Assembly (NCBI GenBank): GCA_009733575.1
Contig: ML769409.1
Coordinates: 47,908-111,907 of the forward strand
Origin: Gymnopus androsaceus JB14
Lineage: Eukaryota; Basidiomycota; Agaricomycetes; Agaricales; Omphalotaceae
Length of the DNA stretch: 64,000 nt
Direction of reading: 5' to 3'
A model generated the notes under the pieces. That model saw only the letters and a list, made by a program, of their open reading frames with translations. It had not been told where the DNA came from and made no database searches. The translations under genes were made by a program, and so were the position numbers. Every line of letters begins with the position of its first letter. Within the stretch, counting starts at the first letter, position 1. This document shows positions 47,547-59,300 of this stretch, piece by piece.

Positions 47547-49521
47547 AGCAAATACCTCCCGCTCGCGATCCCTATCAATTCTATCGCGATCGCGCTCGCG
47601 CTCTCTTTCCCTGTCTATTCGCTCGCGCTCGATATGATGATACACATCACGAGGATCGCCGCCGCCACGAGGATGGGAATGCAGCTGGATTTGTTCCGGA
47701 CTAGGACCAGGACCAATGATACGAAATCCTCCATCCCTACTGCTGTCTCTTTCCCTTTCATTTCGAAACTCTCGCTCGCGAGGGTGTTCTCGATAATCAC
47801 GGTCACGATCCCGTTCTCGTTCCCTTTCTCGAAAGTCTCGTTCCTTCTCTCTCGCGAAACCGCCTAATGCAGGAGGGAGGAGCACCGGAACCCAGAAGAC
47901 GACGAGATATGTTGGATGGAGGAGGCGGAGGCGGAGGTGCGTGTCTCGGTCTGTGGTCAAGGTCACGGTCTCGTTCCCTTTCGCGGTCTGGTACCAAGAC
48001 GCCCATGCCCATGCCCATCGATAGTTCTACACGAGAACCAGGTAGAGGAGAGCCTCGACGAGAGTTGTGTGTACTATGCGGATGATGATGAGCAAAATCC
48101 TGATCTCGTTCTCGGTCATCTCTCTCCCAATCACCCCTCTCTCTCGGCGTATCCCGATCTCTATCATGTGGACGCTCCCGCCTGTCTCTCTCTCCCGGTC
48201 CTGGTGGTGCCAGCTGTAGTCCAGGGAGAAACTGTGTATGGAACTGATTCTGAAACTGCTTTTGTGGAGCATTTGGAGGAGGACCGTTCAGATTAACAAT
48301 CGTGCCTCCTCTAGGCTCCAAAACGGTCATCGTTGCACCTCCGGTCGGGCCGACTACTGAGGTTGTAGGACCGAGAATAACGGTGGGACCTTGGGCGTTG
48401 ACGTGTATCTGCTGTTGTTGAGCCTGTGCTTGGGCTAATTGGTGTTGCTGATGAGAGTGCTGATGCTGTGGAGGCACCAGCGCTAATGTTCCTGGAGGGG
48501 GTGCAGGAATTGGTGCAGGAATAGGAAGGGCTGGTACAAAGTGATGAGAGGAAGGTTGAAAGGGATAAGCAAAGTCTCCGTTTCTCGGAGGAGGCGGACC
48601 GGATTGCTTGATGGAGTCCGTTGGAGCAGAGCCAGATCTGCTACTACGGTGGCGTCTAGACCTGATATAGTCTGCTTCGTTTTCCGGCGTAGAATCGTCG
48701 ATAGCACCAGCAGAGCCATTGGAAGAGAGTCTGCTCAATGAAGGCATAACTGGAGACTCGGAATGTCGCAAGTCTTCAGGCCCTAATAACAGGTTAGATT
48801 TGAAGAAAAAAAAGTGAATTAAAATCTTACCTCCAGGATGAGGTCTTCTACGGCCATCGTCGCTCCTAGGTCTATCTCTGTCCCCTTGCCAATCCATAAT
48901 ATTAAACGTTCTCGGCTGGTCCTTTTCCCTATCTCTCCCGTCCATAAAGTCGCGACGAGAAAGAGGAAGAGTGCTATCAATTCGAGACTGTTCGCCGCCA
49001 CGTGACTCCGGGCCGTGGACAGCAGAGACCGGGCGATTTGCCGGTCCCCAGGCAGCACCGCCCCGAGGTGTGGGGAGGCTCGACGCGGGAGGTAACAAAG
49101 GCGAAGGTTGTTGATGCGGGGGAGTAGGTTGAGAAAGGGCACGATGGTGAGTTATTCTCGAAATGATGCTGGTGGGGGAAGTGTTTCTCATCGTTCCAAG
49201 GCCACCTGCACCTCCTTCGACTATCAGTTGCATCGGTGAAGAGCCACTACGTCCTCGGGATCCTGCTAATCCTGGCGAGTTCCTTCCACCCTCCCTTCCA
49301 CCCTCCCTTCCACCCTCCCTTCCACTCTCCCTTCCATCTCTCCAGCCATTCGAGCTCTGCTGCCAACTCTGCGACGCCGAGCCAGAGTTCCAATTCGTGT
49401 GCTGCTGGTTCGAATTGTTCGTATTAATGCTGCTGCTGCCGCTACTGCTGTTGTTTCCCCCATTACTATTCCTCCTTCTGTCATCTGAGGGTGAATCTTG
49501 CAATAGTGCTGCGACGTTCAT
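44771..49521 (-). CDS. RXT3: Rxt3-type histone deacetylase complex subunit, very long and frame-broken
   Basis: ATG 49521 starts [18 protein letters not shown] long disordered part follows, rich in Ser, Pro and Gln and then in Arg-Asp/Arg-Glu repeats (about 47.4-47.8 kb). The Rxt3 domain lies at about 47.1-46.4 kb: KIDLGTY then [46 protein letters not shown] and [10 protein letters not shown]. The C-terminal part continues with [13 protein letters not shown], an acidic stretch, and probably [30 protein letters not shown] to TGA/TAA at 44771. One intron near 48.8 kb is clear. The frame shifts near 47,870 and 47,100 and several times between 45,790 and 45,400, each time between plausible coding segments. 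Known Rxt3 is in the Rpd3L/Clr6 complex. That the last 300 residues belong to this gene is inference from continuity. Confidence 0.7.
47397..47836 (-). repeat. Arg-Asp/Arg-Glu coding repeat with CTGTCC hexamer run
   Basis: Within the Rxt3-type gene, CGx-GAy codons alternate for long stretches. At about 47,505-47,548 the hexamer CTGTCC is repeated about six times in succession (plus strand), encoding Arg-Asp pairs on the minus strand. Confidence 0.85.
49281..49337 (-). repeat. 12-bp coding minisatellite (Arg-Glu-Gly-Gly)
   Basis: The unit CTTCCACCCTCC is repeated three to four times with a final degenerate copy. It encodes REGG repeats in the N-terminal part of the Rxt3-type protein. Confidence 0.9.
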
Positions 49522-50281
49522 CCTCAATCCACGTCCACGGTTTTGTTTGTCGATAGTCGGATTCACGGGAGAAATGAAAAAGAGCAAGTCAACCCTGACA
49601 GTGATCGAAAAGTGATCAATCACGAATCTGCGGAATTTAGTTCCATGCTTATTTAGTACACGTGGCGGAATTACATCACACTCACTTTTCGATCCGTTCC
49701 TTCTTTGAATCTAACGTTCATTCAACGCAGTTGGCCACTCACCTTTGCTTTCCTTCTGTGGATCGTTCTTCTCGCACAACCAGAGTCTAAATCTTGAAAG
49801 TTCCACGGATTCTTCGTCTTCTTTCCTAATGGTCCTAATAATCTAGAACATTCAGCTTGTTCGACGCACACGACATTGTCAACAACATTGCGAACCCTGG
49901 TGACCAAAACGGGCTCCACGACAGGCGCGACGCGCTGACCCTAGTGCCAATCATGTCCAAGCTTTTCTTCCCTATGCAGTTTCCGCCGACGTTGGAATTA
50001 TTATATTGAATCCTTCCCGTTTTCTTCTCACCACAGCGGAATAACTTGAAGAGTTCTCACAAGTTACCGAATGAATCCCTAGGCAAAGTCGAGGATATAA
50101 CGATTAATCTCCACGGTCGGTCAGAAACGATAACTTGCCTATATCAGAAAGATCGACGCCGGGTCCGCGTCCGCTCTATCTTCAAGTCGCATCCGGTCCT
50201 CGCGGTTCTTGAATTATTGTAGAGATCCGTTCGACCGTATTACTTGATTCGAGTGCCGAATAGATGTTCTACAGTACTCAC

Positions 50282-50393
50282 CAATGGTCCACATTCCGAT
50301 GCGATACCCATTCGCGTTGATGACGGAAATCCTATCAGCGCCGAGTGTAACTTGGTCCAGGAGTTGAATGTTGATCTCGCGATTCTTGCGCAT
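50282..50393 (-). CDS. Possible orphan exon, unassigned
   Basis: MRKNREINIQLLDQVTLGAD followed by RISVINANGYRIGMWTI, between a plausible acceptor (TTACAAG) just before the ATG and a good donor (GTGAGT). It looks coding, but no partner exon in matching phase was found within 300 bp on either side. It may be a fragment. Confidence 0.25.
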
Positions 50394-52139
50394 TCTTGTA
50401 ATGATTATCTATGATTGTGGAAACATAGCGGCTAACAATTGACGATGATTGAATTCAATTCGGGTTTCAATCAAACTTGGAACAAAACCTCTCGTGGCCG
50501 GAATTTGGACGAGACGTGCCTTTAAAGAGAGCCTCTAAAGGAGAAGAGGGAAGACCTGAATAGTGAAACAGCCCAAAGAATGCAACCATTCTCATGAGAT
50601 CCAACAAAATAAATCAACGCCTCCAGGCTCCGAGAGCATTCATCATTCATCGTATTCCATCCGTGTCCAACGCATCGCGCATCGTAAAGTGTTATCTCCA
50701 GGGATAATGTGTAATGTTTTAGCATGGTCTTGATTCGCGTGAAATCTGTCCTATGTGAACTGCACAGTGATTTTAGCATAGTCTTCATTGAATTCATTGC
50801 TGCTCTACTAGACACTCAGTAGACCAAATATAGATTAGTACGAACTTGTACATAGATACAGACACGACTGCTCAGATCAGACATTGATCTATACGTTATC
50901 TGTCTGTGTTGGGTATAAGCACAGGGATGAATGAATGGCTAAGTATCCTTGTCCGCCCGCAACGAGATCCATTTCTGAAGACCCGGTACCAATGAATCTT
51001 GAAGATCTCGGTCTTTTTGAGCATAAATTCTAACTTGACTCGGATTCTAACTTGAAGAAGGGTTCGAAGTTGAAAGAAAGAAGATTGCGGCTGAGGAACA
51101 ATGATGATGAAGATGGTTTAGATACGCGCTTGAAATGGTCATGCGGATATCACGTCGTCGTGTCAAGGCTTCATCGATGTTCAACAAGCAAATGATCATT
51201 ATCACATATGATTAGTTACGGCCCTCAGTACTGTTATCCTCTTCTGAGTCTTCTCTAGTAATCTCCGCATAGGTTGAGCAATTGCATGCAGGTCCGCAGT
51301 AACTTCACCAGACTTTCAAGCTCAAGCTCTAAATTTTACGAGTTGGAATTACTGGATTGGATTGATTTTGGCCAAAGGTATGAACGTTGTGTCCTTCTCA
51401 GACTCTTTGGCAGTCACTGGTGCTGGCAGTGTTCTCAAGGCAAAGACTCAAAAATTCTTGATGTTACTGTCGTTGGTATCAAGCTCCCTGCAGCAATATT
51501 CTGAACACTCATAAAATCTTAAACTCATAGATGAAATTTAAGTACTTTATCAATAAAGACGCCTCGTATATTACGTCTTCTTCAGATCTCTAATGCTGCA
51601 CGTTTTCTTTTACTAGGAGCTCGCTCAGACAATAATGCTTCGAACTCTTTGCACTTCTCTCACTCTCCTTGGCGGCACTAGTGAACCACTGTTCCACCCC
51701 TCTTCTTCCCATCCCTGCCGATACTCCAACGCTTTTATGACCTTGTGGAAATGAGCTCGCTCAAGAGTCCACATCTGGTGATGAGAAGGGTGAATGAATT
51801 ATACAAGCTATGTCCCTGAAAGCATCTACATAAGATCCCGCCACCTTCCTTAGACAAAATCAAACTCCCTACCCATGAGAGATATCTAAAGTCAAAGGAT
51901 CATATGTAAAGGATGAGATGTACCTTGCACCAGATCTCAATGACCGGGCGAGTATATGGTGAACGTACCTCGTTACTAGAGCAAAATTGTGGTTCCTTGT
52001 TGCTTGAAACAATCAGGTTTGCCAGTAATCACAGCTGCGTCACGCTTTCGCTCGTCCTCTAGCTTCTTTCTTTTCTCCAATCATCTCCGGAACTACTCAA
52101 GCCCATCGAAATCGCGGTACCTATGAACAAGCTTAAGCT

Positions 52140-53400
52140 CTAACAAATTGGAATCTTTTCTCAAGGCATGGTGTTACCTCGAATGGCACTGAAGCCTGAA
52201 GAATCTGTTTCTTTCTGGCCGAATTGGTAATCAACAGATTCAACGCCAGCGGAAGCTGCTGAATATAAATGACAGAATCTGTGGTACGTAGAGCTGACCT
52301 TTTTAGCAGGCTCCTGTCGAGAACGATTCTCTTCACTAGTACTCTCTGAAATCTGGCCAACGATTATCGTCAATCAGGGTACTACCGTTCCTTCCAAGCT
52401 CTCACAACGGTCAAGTCCTCGGTTTCGGTGCCTGCCCCTTTTATACAAGTACAATGTCTACAAAAGGAATATCAAGGACCTATGGTACGGTATAATACCG
52501 TTGCTTTTTCGGGGTCTTCCGAGACGAGCTTTAACTACGCTTCTATCAGCTGAGACCTAATATAGTATTCAACCTCTCAGTCGAGCGTCTTTTCATCCAG
52601 TGCTACCGAGTCCGAGTCGGAACGTTCGGGTCTATTGTATGGCTAGGTACTCTTGGCTAGGTACTCTTTGTATATGCCGGAAAACAGCCTGGCTCCATAT
52701 CTTATAGAGTCGGGAGATGAAAAGATACCTCAGGCTATCCAGGTTCCATTGAACTGCCGGCAAGTGAAGCTATACTCGCAGCAGATCTTTTTTTTTTTAA
52801 CTAAACATCTGCATAGGTTGCACCGACATGCAAAGTCCAACCCGCAGTGAGTACCTTCACTATTGACGGCACATACTAGTATTCAAGTATTGATTTAACC
52901 GGTTAGAATTTGCTATGCGGATGTCACCTCGAATAACACTGAAGCCTGAATAATTCATGTTCTTTGCCCAAATTGGCGGCCAGCGGTCGCGGACCCAGCG
53001 CGAATGCGGATAATCGACGGATACAATACTTGAGCGAGTTCGCCGCCATATCTGTTCTCGCCACGAAAGACCTTGTTTCGGTGTGCGCCCTTTTATCGAA
53101 GTGCTGTTAAACGTGAACGTTGTCAGCTTATCGATGAGACCTGCTGCTCTTTCTAAAACCTCCTGTGACCAGCGCCACCGCATCTGGACGCTCGAGGCAA
53201 TAATCCCTTGCAGGTGTCCAACGTGTCCAGGCGGAAGGCATATATCTCAATTTGTAGACATCGAGATCACTCGTACAGATCTTCCAATAGCAATTGGGCC
53301 TTTCTCCACATACCGCTTTCTAGGCCTTTCGATGAAGTACAGTACGTTGAAACTACTGCGTCGGTAAGAGAGGCTATACCCGCAACAGATCGGTGAATCG
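52140..53400. repeat. Diverged direct repeats, period about 600-760 bp
   Basis: ACCTCGAATGGCACTGAAGC (about 52,173) recurs as ACCTCGAATAACACTGAAGC (about 52,926). TCGGTTTCGGTGCCTGCCCC recurs near 53,075, and AAGCTATACTCGCAGCAGATC (about 52,767) recurs as GAGGCTATACCCGCAACAGATC (about 53,371). The order is kept, so a block of several hundred bases was duplicated and then diverged. Confidence 0.65.
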
Positions 53401-54267
53401 ATATCTACACGTCTTTCCTTCAAATCTTCAACCCTTGTGAGCTTTACTTCCTTATATGTGCAAAATAGGTACATCGATGACGGTTCCTCAATTGGCTATG
53501 GAACTCTGGAGATCAATCGAATAATAATGAAAACATCACTCCTGGTGCGTCACAACGATCTAGTTTTTGTCGAGACCAACATGGATTCATCTGGATGTAT
53601 CTAGGAATGTCAACAACTGCGACCAGAACTACGACTTTTGAATTTACTGTCAGAGTATTAACTGCGCCCGTTGTTGGTCTTCCTCATAACACGAGGCTCG
53701 TGTTAGGCAAAATGGCAAAACGTTCAAGGGAATTTCGGATATCTGCTTCGAATTTGTAGAACATGTACTGACCTATCATTTGAGCTCCAAGGTCAGACGA
53801 AATACGAACACTTAGAAGTTAAGTACGTTAAGTATTAGATACAATCTTCCGCCAAGTCTCCGTAATTTCTCTTGACGGTCGAGACCCTACTTGTCTACTC
53901 CGACGTCCCCGAGCGGTTGATACCAAGTTTCATACTTACGCTGTTGGTTCAGCCGACACAGTGGTAGAGAGGCCCGACTCAGCTCGAAAAAGACGGCAGC
54001 TCTTTTTAAACATGAACATTGAACACTATACTGTTCTTTGAATGATATAGATAGGGTAAGTGCGGGTGAAGCAAATGTAAGGTAGTAGCTAGATATTGTA
54101 CTCTACAATGTGTATGATATCGATAGTGATGCAAGAGAAGTGGGTTAAAGAATACTGATACAGGTAGGTGCAGTCCTTGAAACCAAAAAAAAAAATTGAA
54201 GAAAAAGATGCAAGAACAACCCCAAGTAAAAAGTTAAAAAATGCGAGACAAATGAAGGATATTCATG

Positions 54268-56117
54268 TCATGATTGGTCCATCTCGTCACCTAGATCCAG
54301 CTCACCCCCGCTCTCCTTTTCAGCCTTGGCGTACAGCTCTTCCCTTTTCTGCTCATCGAGAGTAAGGTTGGCCAAAGTCAATAGCGCCTCCTGAAGGAAG
54401 TGCTGCAGCTCATCGTCGTCTTGGTCCATATCCGTAGCATTAGCCGACGATTTCGCCTTTTCCAAAAACGAAATAGCATCGGCAAGGGCTTCCCGTGCCT
54501 CATCAGCATCCTCCGAATGCAGTACGGCCTCGTCACCAGCCTCCAAAGCTTCTTCAAACTCCTCCGCCTGAGCGGTACCCACGATCAAACAACACTGGCC
54601 TCGAGCCCGATTTATGGGACCTCTCCAGGCATCGACATCGGCTTCCATTTTCATTTGGCTGAAAACCGAGTCTGCCCATGACGCCCAGTACTTGCGTTCA
54701 GACGGAACATCGAGCTTTTCCGCCACAAGGAGCACCTCGGAGGCAATAGTGAAAAGCTCTTTGGCTCGAGAGAAAGAGTCAAGGGGCGAAGACACGCCAC
54801 CTGATGACGGTGGTTTTCCGGCATGCGATGGATGAGGCATGTGAAATATACCTCTGGAAAACTGATCCATAGCAAGTTTGAGAATATCGTGGGCAGAGGA
54901 GGATATGAGGGTCATGCGTCGTGTGACAGGAGGTCTTCGTTGCACAATGACGGAGAAGGGAGATTGCGGAGGCCATTTGGGTTCGTCAGCGAAAAACGGT
55001 CCAACTGGTGGCTTGGGAACGAGAGGCTCATTCATGTTATCAGCCTTTCGCGAGCGAGTGATAGTCTCGTCTGCGAGACAAACGAGCGTGCGACCCCAGA
55101 CAATGGCCATGCGCCAGTCTTCGGGGAGATTCGCACTTTTACCGCTAGTTCGAGTGGGAAGATTTTCACCAGTCTCGAACACATCAAGAGCGGCTAGCCA
55201 GTACTGAGATGGAGAACTGGGTTCCCCCTCGAGCGCAACAGATGGGTTTTGGGCAACAAGGTTCCCCAGGAGGAAGAGAGCGGTGCCAAATATCGCATGG
55301 AATGCGGTAGGCGGCTCGACACATTTGCTACATATGGAAGAAAAATTAGTACCATACATGAATCCCAAAAGATAAGGAGAAACTGACCAGTTTGGAAAGG
55401 CTTTGCCGTCCGTAGAGCCCATAGAGCTTTCGGCAGACCAATCGCGATGTATGCGCTCGTCTGGCGGGGTCAATGTTTGAGGCGAATGACCAGGAATGTT
55501 GGTTGGATCTGAGAAGAGAACGGATGGATCTTGGTAGAACAGCAGGAATCGATGACATTCATGGATAACGCCACGGATAAGCGGCAGTGCGTCGGAGGCA
55601 TCTTCACCTGGACAAAAATCAGTATACCAAAAACAAAATAGATCGCTCCAAACGAACCTTCATACTGCTCAATTGCCTTGGAGAAAAGATCTTTCAAATC
55701 TTCCCAGTCCTCATAATCACAAGTCGCTTTCGAATTCATTTGGGATCCCTTTTGTGCCAACGAAGCAGTATCCATTATCCGTGTTCGTCGCGTCCAACTA
55801 CTTTCCCGCTTTTCCGGAGGTGTACACTGGCGAGAATAATCAAAATAAAGTTCCTCCGCTTCGCTACTAGTCTCTGAAGAAGAAAATCTTCTCTTTTTGG
55901 ATGAAGTAGAAGAATATTCCAACTCGTCGAGGTCGTTGTCGGAGTCAGAATCGTGGAAGTTGGCATGCTGATGAAAACGTGGCGCCGAAACTGTCACACG
56001 GGCCTTCCATAGACCTTTTGGTCTTTGATTTTTCCTTGGTGAAGTTTTGGACGATGAGGAAAACATCGAAAAGCTCGAGGTAGGTAGTCCAGGCATTGGG
56101 GAAACAAAAAAGCTCAT
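54268..56117 (-). CDS. ETT1: ETT1/Nro1-family protein (enhancer of translation termination)
   Basis: Three exons (56117-55658, 55607-55388, 55327-54268) total 1,740 nt, or 579 residues, in phase. The N-terminus is basic and Ser-rich (KNQRPKGLWKARV), then acidic. The central part reads WEDLKDLFSKAIEQYEG, then LIRGVIHECHRFLLF, the conserved start of the ETT1/Nro1 helical repeat region. FHAIFGTALFLLGNL, YWASWADSVFSQM and GQCCLIVGTAQAEEFE continue the TPR-like solenoid. The end is acidic. Yeast Ett1 affects stop-codon readthrough, and fission yeast Nro1 inhibits the prolyl hydroxylase Ofd1 in oxygen sensing. Which applies here cannot be told. The start is the first ATG in a frame open further upstream without ATG. 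Confidence 0.75.
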
Positions 56118-56356
56118 GGCATTGATCAATGGGTATTTATTAAGAAAGTACCAGATTCCAGATTGTGAGTCGGGACCTAGACCACCGCATATATTTTCAT
56201 TGGCTCGTAGTCAAATATTAATCCCATTGGTCACAGCCCAGTGCCCAACCACAGTCTAGACCTGAGATTATAGGCCTGATGATATTGATAATCTACGGGA
56301 TCATAGAATAAGCTCCAATAATAAGTACAATATATAGCCCGAGTCACTAAGCTCTT

Positions 56357-59300
56357 TCACCATCCTCTCCGACGTCCTCCCTTGCCCCACTTTTCTTCTA
56401 AAAACCCTACCATATACTCATACACCTCTCGATTAGCGCCTCTTTTATTGATTGCATGATCACTGTATAAATCACAGTGCAACGCACCAGCCAATGAGAT
56501 GTATGAAACAGGTTAGCAACGCGCGGAAACACGAACCTATCAGTGAACATTCTGAATCTGAAGTTCCTGACCTGGGCCTTGGTAAACATATCCAAAAGAT
56601 GCGCCGAGTTTGCGTAATGTACATTGTCATCGCCACTACCATGAGCCAAAAGGTACTCGATATGTTGGAAGCCGGTCACATTCGATATCGAAGCATTAAT
56701 GTAGCCACCCTCATTCAACGCTGGAAGGTTCATGTACCTCTCCGTGTAGATTGAATCTGAAAACAAGCGCAGCCAATCAGCGTCTCCTCCTACAGGACTT
56801 GGCTGTGGGATTCCTATCCTTACCGTACAAGCGCCAACTGGTTACAGGCTGGTCGACCGAATTAGAACTGGAGAAGGATCATATCGCCACGAACGTACCG
56901 CGACTGCCATAGCAAGCGAATGAATGCCAGCATCTGCTTCTGCAACCTTGGAGCTCATGAATCCTCCGTAAGACTAAAACCACAGTCTATCAAATCGGCC
57001 ATCGTTACAAACGGGGAAAGCAAACGCACCCAGCCATATATTCCGATCCTTTTTGGGTCTACGTACTCCTTTGCGGCCCAGATCCTGTGGAGTTGGTCAG
57101 AAGATTAAACAAAGAAAGCCCGCAAGAAGTCTCGCCCCATCGGGCCACAGTAAACGCCAGAATGGTTAAAACAACGTGGAAAGGGCATGGGGAAGTTTAG
57201 CGGCACGCCTCGGTGGCGTCAAGCTCTGTACCCCCCCTTAAAGGCCTTGCTGGATATACGAAAAGAAAAGAAAAAAAAATCACGTACTTGGCAGCATTGA
57301 TTTGGTCAATGGTCTCAAAATATCCAAGATTATTTTTTACAGGGTTTCGCAGTTTGCGGCCTTTGTAACCTGTTCCTCGGCCATCGGCAATGACCACGAC
57401 GTATTGCATCCCGCAAGCCAAGTAATCGAGCCAATCTCTGTTATAACGCATATTCACCATTTGACTGAACGGTCCTCCGTATCTGACAGTGGCACGTCAG
57501 GGTTAAATTATAATGATTTGCAGAAGCACTTACACGAAGAACAGAACGGCGTACTTGGTACGTCCAGAGTCATCCATTCGTGGAGGCCGAATTTCCTTTA
57601 CATTCAGTTCTAAGATGCATGCGGTAAAATTAGTTGTAGAAGGCAGGGCAGAGAGAATAAATACGACACGGACCGAAACCATCACTTTCGATAGTAGAAT
57701 ACAATATTGTCGGCGCTTCATACTCGCTACTTCTGTTGCGCAACGCTTCGTTGGTGGTAAGTACATAGTTAAAATCTACGAGAGATTTCATTAGTTATTA
57801 GATCAGTGCAAGGAGCCGGTCAGAAGTCAAGCTACTTGCCGGAGTTGTTGGTTTGAATCACTTTTTGCCAGGGTATATCCGGACCCGCGTAAGAGAGTAG
57901 ATAGAATCCAGCCTCTGGAGAAAAGTTTGTATCATAGTACGCAGACACGGTAGTCCCCTCTGTTTGTGTCAACGTCAACTTGAGTCGGTGGCACAATACT
58001 TGCGGAGCTAGTAGGAGGTATTTGGTACGGAGAATAGATGTCGCTCGATTGACGAGGGATTGGCAGCTTCAAAATAACTTTGGGAATATTAGCGTCGGCA
58101 GTCAAGTTTCAAAATGACTGAGAACCACATACGCAACACCTTGCTTTGCGCCGATCCCTTTGATGCCGCTCGAGACCTCCCATCTGACCAGAAGTGAGGA
58201 ATCGAGGCGTGCTCGAGTTGGCTGGACTGAATAAAGCGATATGATTGTATCCTTCCGAAGTCGGTACAATGTCAAGATATCCTGATGTATTCATGCTCTT
58301 GGGGAGTGGGAAGATGTTTTGGTTCTGTGAACATGGGAGTCAGTGACTGGACCGTTCGGGCTCAAGCCTAGAAGAAACTGACATTGTCAATCCAGCCGTC
58401 ATCTCCTTCTTCACCGTGTTTCCCAAGTCTTCGAACCACAGTCCCATGAGAGCGGCTCTCATTTTTGGAACTATTCAGGTCAAAGAATACAACACTTCCT
58501 GAATCCGCATTCCGATTGACCTCCTTCACGATAAGGTGTGCGTCATCGACCCAGGAAACCTCCATTATGATACTATTCTGGACCAAATGCCTGCCTTCCC
58601 AGTCTAGTTCCAACGTGTCATTTGCAGCTGGGAAACCGGAGACGACAACGCTATCAGAGTTGAGATACTGCCCGAGATCGAAGACATGCACAGAGACAAG
58701 GGGATTGTTATAACCAGGCTTCGGGTATTTCATTGTTACCCCAGAGGTATACGGAACGACAGCGTCGTTATCTTCGGTGGGATTGTATATGGGGAAGGAG
58801 AACTCGTCGACAGCAGTTTCATCAAAGCGGAGGAAGGCGACCTTTTGAGAATCAGGAGACCACCATAGTGAATAATCGGAAGAGAAAATCTCTTCTTCGT
58901 ATACCCAGTCGGGTACGCCATGGAAAAGCGACGCGTTTCCAGAGGTCGTGACTCGTATAGGAGCTGTAGACGATCTGTGAAGATACAGATGAGATTCAAC
59001 TTGAAATAATGGGAGATCGCGTACAATGGAGAGGTCAAGATGTACAAGTCGTTGTCGGTAACGTATGCCAATGATTCACCTGTAGGTGACCAAGTGGCGT
59101 AAGCAGTGGTAGGAGGGTTTGTTGGAGAAATCATTGGGTGGGTGCTCTTCTCTGCGATGTTATGAATGTAGTAGTTTCCAAAGCTGGAATGTCTCCATTG
59201 CTGAGAAGTTGTTTGTTAAATGTGAGAAGTGCTTAAGCACATGTCGTACCTTCTTGTGGTCTGCCTTCACCAAAAGATGCTTCATGTCTGGCGATAGCTG

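Larger units (their letters stand above)
49522..54267. other. 4.7-kb gene-poor stretch with repeats
   Basis: No complete gene. It contains a possible orphan exon near 50.3 kb (listed), a plus-strand frame at about 51,290-51,504 reading ALNFTSWNYWIGLILAKGMN and on to a TAA stop near 51,520, and diverged direct repeats between 52.1 and 53.4 kb (listed). It may be decayed coding or element sequence. Confidence 0.4.

Noticed and set aside
46698..47867. 389-codon plus-strand frame rich in Ser, Pro and Leu
   Set aside because: It is the antisense shadow of the Arg-Asp/Arg-Glu repeat in the Rxt3-type gene, which has recognised domains on the other strand.
47875..47896. 22-nt intron that would repair the frame in the Rxt3-type gene
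   Set aside because: GT-AG ends fit, but 22 nt is too short to be spliced; a 40-nt alternative starting GTCGTC is possible but has a weak donor.
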